Shown one piece after another: positions 6,301 to 11,055 of a DNA stretch of 11,055 nt (positions are counted from its first letter, which is position 1; each line of letters opens with the position of its first letter). The translations under genes were made by a program, and so were the position numbers. The notes under the pieces were generated by a model. It searched no databases and was not told where the DNA came from. It was given only the letters and a program-made list of their open reading frames with translations. Origin of the DNA: a candidate division CSSED10-310 bacterium (GTDB lineage Bacteria; CSSED10-310; JAFGDC01); NCBI GenBank assembly GCA_016932295.1, contig JAFGDC010000609.1, forward strand, positions 1 to 11,055. The letters are read 5' to 3'.

Positions 6301-6337
6301 ACCTGATGCAGCGCACCATCTTAGCGCTGCATCAGGT
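6301..6337 (+). terminator. Long perfect hairpin 38 nt after the substrate-like gene
   Basis: ACCTGATGCAGCGC (6301-6314) and GCGCTGCATCAGGT (6324-6337) form a perfect 14-bp stem around a 9-nt loop. No T tract follows (ttgcatggcg), so it is not a classical intrinsic terminator. It could be a Rho-independent-like pause, a processing site or a 3' stabiliser that isolates the 5850 transcript from the downstream operon. Confidence 0.6.
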
Positions 6338-6402
6338 TGCATGGCGAACGGGTATCACCTGAAAGAATTAGTAACAAATAACTACAAATCATCTGATCCG
6401 TT

Positions 6403-6411
6403 TGGTATAAT
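6403..6411 (+). promoter_or_regulatory. Extended -10 promoter for the sigma factor / sctIJNO operon
   Basis: TGGTATAAT contains a perfect TATAAT (6406-6411) preceded by the TGn extension, lying in AT-rich DNA. The -35 position (TACAAA at 6383-6388, 17-bp spacing) is poor, as usual for extended -10 promoters. Transcription would start near 6418, heading into the operon. This looks like a housekeeping-sigma promoter, distinct from the sigma-28 type at 5768. Confidence 0.6.
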
Positions 6412-6426
6412 AAAGTCACAATCACA

Positions 6427-6440
6427 CACAAGCGCTTGTG
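6427..6440. promoter_or_regulatory. 14-bp perfect palindrome, candidate operator
   Basis: CACAAGCGCTTGTG is a perfect dyad at about +10 to +23 of the predicted transcript, a classical place for a repressor to block initiation or clearance. A 14-bp palindrome somewhere in 11 kb is not rare by chance, so the position carries most of the weight. No candidate regulator with a matching site can be named. Confidence 0.4.
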
Positions 6441-6492
6441 GATCACGCCTCCGCATGGTCTTCCGAAGATTGACCCGTGAAGGGGTGGAGTG

Positions 6493-6720
6493 ATGGCGAC
6501 CGATACCGTGAAGCATGAACGCATCGTCCGGATGGCTGGAACCAGAGAGTGTGCAATGAAAGAAATGGGCGGTTCGGGGTATGGATGGGAGAGTGGGGCA
6601 TCTACCGGGAGGAGCCGCGGGGCGGCGGCGCCTGAACAAGCCGTGTTGCGCTGGGGCCGGCCGGTGAGTGCCGGAAGGCGGGAGGAGAGGTCTCAAGATG
6701 ACAATCCCATTGCTTCCTGA
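6493..6720 (+). CDS. Doubtful small ORF upstream of the helical protein gene
   Basis: 75 codons from an ATG at 6493 preceded by GGGGTGGAG, though the GGAG is only 2 nt away. The N-terminal third (MATDTVKHERIVRMAGTREC) could be helical. The remainder is Gly/Arg-rich and runs through the ribosome-binding site and first codons of the next gene. It may be a small real protein, a translated leader, or chance. No family is recognised. Confidence 0.22.
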   Translation: MATDTVKHERIVRMAGTRECAMKEMGGSGYGWESGASTGRSRGAAAPEQAVLRWGRPVSAGRREERSQDDNPIAS

Positions 6721-7096
6721 TCCATCGAAAAAGATCGGCGGGATTCGACCTCCCGCCAATCTCGACAAGGCGAAAGGTCCAGGTGGCGCTGATTTCGCGG
6801 CGCTGGTCACACCGCGATCCGTTGCGCCGGATGCTTCCACAGGTCCTTCGAACTATCTGGATTCCATCAAGTCCGTTATCGGCACCAGCGGCGCAATGGA
6901 CCGGGCAGACAGGAAAAATGAAGTGATCAGGCTCACCGTCGATCGAATAATCGAGGACAGCAATCTCGTGCGGTCATTGCCCGGAGATGCCCGGACGGTG
7001 TTGAGGGATCGGCTCACCGAGTATCTCGGAGGGGATCCGCTTTTCAATTCGAAACTTGAATCCCTGCTTGACCGAATCGAGGAATCGCTGTCGTGA
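6698..7096 (+). CDS. Small protein coupled to the sigma factor; candidate FlgM-like anti-sigma or export regulator
   Basis: 132 residues from the ATG at 6698, chosen because GGAGGAGAGG (6681-6690) lies 7 nt upstream; a GTG at 6668 has no such site. Residues 1-70 are rich in Pro, Gly, Ala and Asp and look disordered. Residues 71-130 form several amphipathic helices (NEVIRLTVDRIIEDSNLVRS, then LRDRLTEYLGGDP and LESLLDRIEESL). The stop overlaps the sigma factor start as GTGA, indicating coupled translation in a fixed ratio. A disordered N-terminus plus a helical C-terminus, encoded next to a FliA-like sigma factor, is the layout of FlgM, the anti-sigma factor exported by flagella. I see no clear FlgM sequence signature, so this is an analogy from context and architecture. 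A chaperone or other small T3SS protein is equally possible. Confidence 0.82.
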   Translation: MTIPLLPDPSKKIGGIRPPANLDKAKGPGGADFAALVTPRSVAPDASTGPSNYLDSIKSVIGTSGAMDRADRKNEVIRLTVDRIIEDSNLVRSLPGDARTVLRDRLTEYLGGDPLFNSKLESLLDRIEESLS

Positions 7097-7821
7097 CCTG
7101 GGTGATGTGGAGTGATTTCGGACCCATGTTGGAGGTGGTCCAGCGCCGGCGACGCGACGCCCTGGTGGAGGGACATCTGGAATATGCCCGGCAGATCGCC
7201 AGGCGGATTCATCGCAGCCTCGGCTTGCGGATCGAATTGTCCGAGCTGGATGCGTGGGGCAGACTCGGATTGCTGCAGGCTGCGGGCAGTTACGACCATG
7301 GGGGCGGCAGCAGTTTCAAGACATTCGCCCACTACCGGATTCGGGGAGCCATCTATGACGGACTCCGCCAGATCGGCTGTCTGACACGCGATCAGTACGC
7401 AAAAGTGAAGTTCTCCAGCCGGGCTGATGATCTCATGAGCGCGGAATCGTCCGCGACCAGGACCGAATGCTCTGAAACACTGGAACAGAAGGCTGGTCGA
7501 TTACTGTCGATTGCATCGGATCTGGTGCCCGTGTTCCTGCTTTCCTGCGAGGGGACCCAGGACCTTACCAGCGGGATGGAGGATGGAGGTAAATCTCCTG
7601 AGGAAGAAGTGTCCTTGAGTGAGGAACGGGCGATATTGGCGGATCTGATGGAGGGATTGAGTGATCGCGAGCGGTTGTTGATCACGATGTACTACTACCA
7701 GGACAAACCGCTCAGCGACGTGGCTCAGGAACTGCGTTTATCCAAGTCCTGGGTGTCGCGAATGCACAACACGGTAATCCGCAAGCTGCGCGACCGCATG
7801 CGTGAACGCGGCTGTGCATAG
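7093..7821 (+). CDS. Sigma-28 (FliA)-like alternative sigma factor within the T3SS locus
   Basis: 242 residues, close to the usual FliA length of about 240. Region 2 spans about 23-95: ELDAWGRLGLLQAAGSYDHG (51-70) for core binding, then SFKTFAHYRIRGAIYDGLRQ (74-93). The second holds the RIRGA..D.LR signature of sigma-28 factors in the -10-reading helix. Region 4 spans about 176-236, with a helix-turn-helix at 207-233 (LSDVAQELRLSKSWVSRMHN) for -35 recognition. Region 3, between about 100 and 170, is strongly diverged: the usual LGR.PT..EIA pattern of FliA is absent and a polar Ser/Glu/Thr-rich stretch replaces it. The GTG start at 7093 overlaps the previous stop; an ATG at 7105 is an alternative. 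It probably directs RNA polymerase to T3SS promoters such as that at 5768. A normal flagellar role is less likely because the neighbours are injectisome genes. Confidence 0.92.
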   Translation: MTWVMWSDFGPMLEVVQRRRRDALVEGHLEYARQIARRIHRSLGLRIELSELDAWGRLGLLQAAGSYDHGGGSSFKTFAHYRIRGAIYDGLRQIGCLTRDQYAKVKFSSRADDLMSAESSATRTECSETLEQKAGRLLSIASDLVPVFLLSCEGTQDLTSGMEDGGKSPEEEVSLSEERAILADLMEGLSDRERLLITMYYYQDKPLSDVAQELRLSKSWVSRMHNTVIRKLRDRMRERGCA

Positions 7822-7837
7822 CTGCAAGGGGGGAACC

Positions 7838-8221
7838 ATGGCCATACAGGGGATGCATTCCATGCAACGAATCAGTTCCCGGATACCTGCTGGGACTGAT
7901 TCAGTGGCTGGACCGTCACGATCGTTCAATCAAGTGCTTGGCGCCGAACGCAATGGACTGCGGCCGGATAGAGGGCCGGAGGGCACACTTTCGAATGCAT
8001 GTGTCAGGACATTGCATGAAGTTCTTGATGCCGTGGTGCATGGTCAGGCCCAGGTCAGCAGGATAGTTGACCTGGCCTTGAACGGTAAAACATTTTCACA
8101 ACAGGAACTTTTAGTACTGCAAACCGGGATGTACAGCTTCATCCAGGAGTTGGAACTTACCAGCAAGGTGGTCGAACAGGTCACGAATGGTATCAAGACC
8201 ACCATGCAAACGCAGGTATGA
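7838..8221 (+). CDS. sctI: Type III secretion inner rod protein SctI (YscI/PrgJ family)
   Basis: 127 residues from the ATG at 7838, preceded by AAGGGGGG (7826-7833) and 16 nt after the sigma factor stop. An upstream ATG at 7802 would overlap the sigma gene and lacks a ribosome-binding site. The diagnostic part is the C-terminal helix (about 84-127). FSQQELLVLQTGMYSFIQEL then LTSKVVEQVTNGIKTTMQTQ matches the SctI pattern of an L-Q-rich helix followed by SKVVE..T.GI...L.TQ at the extreme C-terminus. SctI is exported early and polymerises into the rod linking the export gate to the needle. The N-terminal half is polar and variable, as in the family. The stop overlaps sctJ as ATGA, and the sctI-sctJ adjacency is the standard injectisome order. 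Confidence 0.9.
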   Translation: MAIQGMHSMQRISSRIPAGTDSVAGPSRSFNQVLGAERNGLRPDRGPEGTLSNACVRTLHEVLDAVVHGQAQVSRIVDLALNGKTFSQQELLVLQTGMYSFIQELELTSKVVEQVTNGIKTTMQTQV

Positions 8222-9024
8222 CCATGACACCTTGGCCGCAATCAACCACGCGCGCAGCAGACAGGGTACCCGTCCTCCTGCTGCTGGGGCTCGCGCTGCT
8301 GGCGGCGGGATGTGACACCACGCTGCTCCACGGCCTCGATGAACGGGCCGCAAACGAGATAATCGTTGTAATGGAGCAGTCTGGCATCAAGTGCAGGAAA
8401 ATCGAGGAGCATGGCGATCGAGGCAGTACATGGGCGGTATCCGTGCCACGAGGTCATGCACCTGAAGCGTGGCGGTTGTTGCGTGACCGGGATCTGCCGA
8501 GGAAAGAGGAACAGGGATTCGCCGAGGTGTTCGCCAAAAAGGGATTGATACCCACCACCATGGAGGAGAAGGCGATGATGTTGCATGCGCTGAGTGGTGA
8601 GTTGTCCCACACCATCGAGACGATCGAAGGCATTGTGGATGCCCGTGTCCACCTGGTGATACCAGAGGTGAGTGAGTACCTTGGTCAGGAGGAACTTCTT
8701 CCCGAGCCATCAGCGGCCGTATTGGCCAAATACCGCACCGAGCCGGCCGTGGGTGTCGGGCAGATTGCAGTCCTGGTGGCTCATAGTGTCCAGGGATTGT
8801 CGCCGGATCGCGTCTCGGTGCTTCTCGTGCCCCAGGATCCCATAGAGAGTAACGGACCCGCCATTGTAAGTTTCATGGGAATCGAGACAACGTCCGCTTC
8901 CTGGCCACGCCTGCGCGGCCTTGCCCTGGCGGCGGCGGTGCTGCTGGTACTTTCCTGGGGCTTGACGGTGCTCCTCGCTATCCGCCAATTCCTGGCGGTG
9001 CGGCGTCATCAGGAAACCCCATGA
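8218..9024 (+). CDS. sctJ: Type III secretion inner-membrane ring lipoprotein SctJ (YscJ/PrgK family)
   Basis: 268 residues, typical for SctJ. Residues 17-32 are a lipoprotein signal ending in LAAGC with the acylated Cys at 32, so the protein is lipid-anchored on the periplasmic face of the inner membrane. Ring-building motif 1 covers about 36-105, including [20 protein letters not shown] and the family landmark [14 protein letters not shown] (92-105). Ring-building motif 2 covers about 115-205, with [20 protein letters not shown] and [10 protein letters not shown] (141-150). A C-terminal membrane helix spans about 233-256 and is followed by a short basic tail. SctJ forms the inner MS-like ring with SctD. 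The lipobox distinguishes it from flagellar FliF and confirms a non-flagellar system. The ATG at 8218 overlaps sctI; an ATG at 8224 is possible. The stop overlaps sctN as ATGA. Confidence 0.97.
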   Translation: MTMTPWPQSTTRAADRVPVLLLLGLALLAAGCDTTLLHGLDERAANEIIVVMEQSGIKCRKIEEHGDRGSTWAVSVPRGHAPEAWRLLRDRDLPRKEEQGFAEVFAKKGLIPTTMEEKAMMLHALSGELSHTIETIEGIVDARVHLVIPEVSEYLGQEELLPEPSAAVLAKYRTEPAVGVGQIAVLVAHSVQGLSPDRVSVLLVPQDPIESNGPAIVSFMGIETTSASWPRLRGLALAAAVLLVLSWGLTVLLAIRQFLAVRRHQETP

Positions 9025-10346
9025 ACCAGCCACACTTTGACAGCGCCGGCATCCTGGAGAAATTGGAGTCAGCCTCACCGCTTACCGCCCGCGGGCGCAT
9101 CACCGAGGTTGTCGGCCTGGTCATCCGGGCAGCCGTACCTGGAGTGCGGATCGGTGAACTCTGCCGCATCGAAGACCCTGGTTCCGATTCACACACCTAT
9201 GCCGAAGTCGCCGGATTCAAAGACAATCAGGTCATCCTCATGGCCCTGGAACGTATTACCGGCATCGGGCCTGACAGCGTCATATTCCCCACGGGTCGAT
9301 CATTGCGAATCCGAGTGGGCGAGCATCTCCTGGGCCGGGTATTGGATGCGCTCGGCAGACCGCTTGACGGTTGCGCTGTAGATTCCGGCGTCGATCAACC
9401 GGTCATGGCGCCACCACCAGCGCCCTTGCAGCGCCAATTGATAACCAGCCCGCTGCAGGTAGGCATCAAGGCGATCGACGGTCTGCTCACGTGCGGCGAA
9501 GGCCAGCGCATGGGATTCTTCGGCGCGGCGGGTGGCGGCAAGAGTACGTTGTTGGGCATGATCGCACGCAATACGTCAGCGGATGTGAATGTCATCGGGC
9601 TGATCGGCGAACGCGGCCGGGAAGTCCGCGAGTTCATCGAACACTCTCTTGGCGATGGGGGCCTCGAAAAATCGATCCTGGTCGTCTCAACCTCGGATCA
9701 ACCGGCCATGCTTCGTATCAAGTCAGCATATGTCGCCACCGCGATCGCTGAATACTTCCGTGATCGCGGCAAACGCGTCCTGCTCATGATGGACTCCATC
9801 ACCAGGTTCGCCAGGGCTCTTCGCGAAGTCGGGCTGGCCATCGGCGAACCACCGGCGCGAGAGGGATACCCGCCGTCCGTGTTTTCCACGTTACCGCGCC
9901 TGCTGGAGCGCGCAGGGACGTCTCAGACCGGCTCCATCACCGGTTTCTACACCGTGCTGGTGGCTGGTGACGATCTGACTGAACCGATCGCCGATGAAGT
10001 CATGTCCATCCTCGATGGACACATTATTCTTTCCCGGGAGTTGGGGGCGCGAGGTCATTACCCCGCCATCGATGTGCTGCGCAGCAAGAGCCGCGTGATG
10101 TCGCAGATCGTGAGTCCCAGGCAGTTGCAGGCTGCGCGTAACGTTCTCAGCTCCCTGGCGGTATATGAAAAGGAACGTGATTTTATCCACATCGGAGCTT
10201 ACAAGACCGGCTCAAATCCGGTAATCGATACCGCAATTTCGGCGGAACCGGCGATTTCCAGGTTTCTGCGCCAAGCGCCAGGGGATTTGTCAACGTTCCC
10301 TGACACGGTGGATCAATTGTGCACGCTGGCGGAGAGGCACTGTTGA
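9021..10346 (+). CDS. sctN: Type III secretion ATPase SctN (FliI/YscN family)
   Basis: 441 residues, the normal size. SctN is the hexameric cytoplasmic ATPase that releases substrates from chaperones and helps drive export. The N-terminal beta-barrel spans about 20-95, followed by [13 protein letters not shown] (105-117). Walker A is GAAGGGKST (168-176) with Lys174; most relatives have GVGKS, so the glycine-rich form is a mild variation. [13 protein letters not shown] (193-205) contains the catalytic Glu197. Walker B is RVLLMMDS (252-259) with Asp258, followed by [20 protein letters not shown] (260-279) and [18 protein letters not shown] (282-299), both highly conserved. The C-terminal helical domain spans about 365-441. 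All catalytic residues are present, so it should be active. Flagellar FliI is an alternative only in principle, because the neighbours sctI and lipoprotein sctJ define an injectisome. Confidence 0.98.
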   Translation: MNQPHFDSAGILEKLESASPLTARGRITEVVGLVIRAAVPGVRIGELCRIEDPGSDSHTYAEVAGFKDNQVILMALERITGIGPDSVIFPTGRSLRIRVGEHLLGRVLDALGRPLDGCAVDSGVDQPVMAPPPAPLQRQLITSPLQVGIKAIDGLLTCGEGQRMGFFGAAGGGKSTLLGMIARNTSADVNVIGLIGERGREVREFIEHSLGDGGLEKSILVVSTSDQPAMLRIKSAYVATAIAEYFRDRGKRVLLMMDSITRFARALREVGLAIGEPPAREGYPPSVFSTLPRLLERAGTSQTGSITGFYTVLVAGDDLTEPIADEVMSILDGHIILSRELGARGHYPAIDVLRSKSRVMSQIVSPRQLQAARNVLSSLAVYEKERDFIHIGAYKTGSNPVIDTAISAEPAISRFLRQAPGDLSTFPDTVDQLCTLAERHC

Positions 10347-10825
10347 AACACCGGGACTATCCTCTGAATGCCCTGCTCAAGCTGCGGGCCTATGTCAAGG
10401 AGACGAATGCGCAGACCTTCAAGGAAGTGCATGAACGCCTCGACGAAGCGCTCGCCACGCGCCGCGAACTCCAGGAGCGGTTGGGACGACTGGCAAGGAG
10501 GAAAGGGGAATTGCATGAACACTTGCTGGTCACCTCCAGGCCTGTCTCAGAACACGGCCGCTCGATCCATGATTATGCCAGCAATGTAAAATCATTGAAC
10601 GATCATATGCGAAGTCTCGAAAAGGATCTCCAGGCGCAGGATTCGATTATCCGGGAAATTAATATCCAGTTGGAACGGCACCGTGAGGATCTTCGCGATT
10701 CCTTGCGTGACGAAAGGGTGGTGGAACTCCATAAAACCAAGTGGAACCAGGAACGCCGGCGCACGGAGAAGCGAGACGAGGCAAAGCGGCTTGATGAACA
10801 TTCATCAGGCAGGGATACGAGGTAG
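10343..10825 (+). CDS. sctO: Type III secretion stalk protein SctO (FliJ/YscO family)
   Basis: 160 residues from a TTG at 10343 that overlaps the sctN stop (TTGA) and has GGAGAGG (10331-10337) 5 nt upstream. A GTG at 10319 would add eight residues with a weaker site. The protein begins [14 protein letters not shown], close to the family opening, and is then an almost continuous charged coiled coil (about residues 10-150, rich in Arg, Glu, Leu and Gln). SctO inserts as the central stalk of the SctN hexamer, couples it to the export gate SctV and recycles chaperones. Its size, coiled-coil nature and position directly after sctN make the call secure even though family sequence conservation is low. 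Confidence 0.88.
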   Translation: MKHRDYPLNALLKLRAYVKETNAQTFKEVHERLDEALATRRELQERLGRLARRKGELHEHLLVTSRPVSEHGRSIHDYASNVKSLNDHMRSLEKDLQAQDSIIREINIQLERHREDLRDSLRDERVVELHKTKWNQERRRTEKRDEAKRLDEHSSGRDTR

Positions 10826-10829
10826 CGCG

Positions 10830-11055
10830 ATGAGTGTCGATCCATGCTCCCCCAAGGGGATGGTACGGTCGAGTCAGACCGCGACCGGTTTCCGCCTCCC
10901 GCATCGAACCGATCGCCGGGCGTTTGTGACGACAGTGCCGCCCGTGCGTCCCGGCGCTTCCCGTGCCATCGGCGGGGGATGTTCACCGGACGAGGAACGG
11001 GACAGCGCGAAGTCCGTTGGCAATACCTGCCGGAAGTCCTGTGATAACTCCGGAA
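10830..11055 (+). CDS. Start of a further gene after sctO (truncated by window), possibly SctP
   Basis: An ATG 4 nt after the sctO stop opens a frame of 75 codons that is still open at the window edge. The translation (MSVDPCSPKGMVRSSQ onward) is polar, Arg/Pro/Ser-rich and without recognisable motifs. In many injectisome loci the needle-length regulator sctP follows sctO and has a disordered N-terminus, which would fit. Against it are the unusual number of Cys and Arg residues, weak ribosome-binding support (GAGG at 10819-10822), and an overlapping frame (10844-11044) with similar composition. The product assignment is a guess from position. Confidence 0.38.
   Translation, partial: MSVDPCSPKGMVRSSQTATGFRLPHRTDRRAFVTTVPPVRPGASRAIGGGCSPDEERDSAKSVGNTCRKSCDNSG

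Larger units (their letters stand above)
6338..6697. other. Regulatory intergenic region before the sigma factor operon
   Basis: 360 bases between the hairpin and the small helical protein gene. It holds an extended -10 promoter, a 14-bp palindrome just downstream, and a doubtful small frame at 6493-6720. The first 65 bases are clearly AT-richer than the surrounding genes. Confidence 0.6.

Overview
This window carries part of a non-flagellar type III secretion system (T3SS, injectisome) locus from a moderately GC-rich Gram-negative bacterium. Five T3SS parts are recognisable: the stator SctL, inner rod SctI, lipoprotein ring SctJ, ATPase SctN and stalk SctO. The proteins do not resemble the best-known enterobacterial or Pseudomonas versions closely enough to name a genus. 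The MshEN plus GAF-like protein and a sigma-28-like factor inside the locus suggest a deltaproteobacterial (Myxococcota/Desulfobacterota-like) or acidobacterial-type lineage. That placement is inference.

Layout. 1-685 (minus): the N-terminal part of a polytopic membrane protein that runs off the window. 716-1489: non-coding, with the minus-strand gene's promoter and one copy of a dispersed repeat. 1490-2716 (plus): an exported, membrane-anchored protein with an Ig-like domain and a charged cytoplasmic tail. 2717-3293: non-coding, with the second dispersed repeat copy, three 21-bp tandem repeats and hairpins. 3294-4331: a protein with a tandem-motif MshEN (c-di-GMP-binding type) domain and a GAF-like domain. 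4406-5550: a FliG-like small protein overlapping sctL. 5551-5849: a leader region with a sigma-28-type promoter and a 5' stem-loop. 5850-6263: a small protein, probably a T3SS substrate or filament subunit, followed by a long hairpin. 6338-6697: an extended -10 promoter and a 14-bp palindrome. 6698-10825: a tightly packed operon of a small helical protein, a FliA-like sigma factor, sctI, sctJ, sctN and sctO. A further frame opens at 10830 and runs off the end.

Working together. SctJ builds the inner-membrane ring, SctI forms the rod, and SctL, SctN and SctO form the ATPase sorting complex. The unusual feature is regulation. A dedicated sigma-28-like factor is translationally coupled to a small protein whose layout resembles an exportable anti-sigma factor. 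The only good sigma-28-type promoter seen lies in front of the substrate-like gene at 5850. This suggests an injectisome that re-uses the flagellar FliA/FlgM-type checkpoint, with a possible c-di-GMP input through the MshEN protein. The component identifications are firm; the regulatory circuit is a hypothesis.
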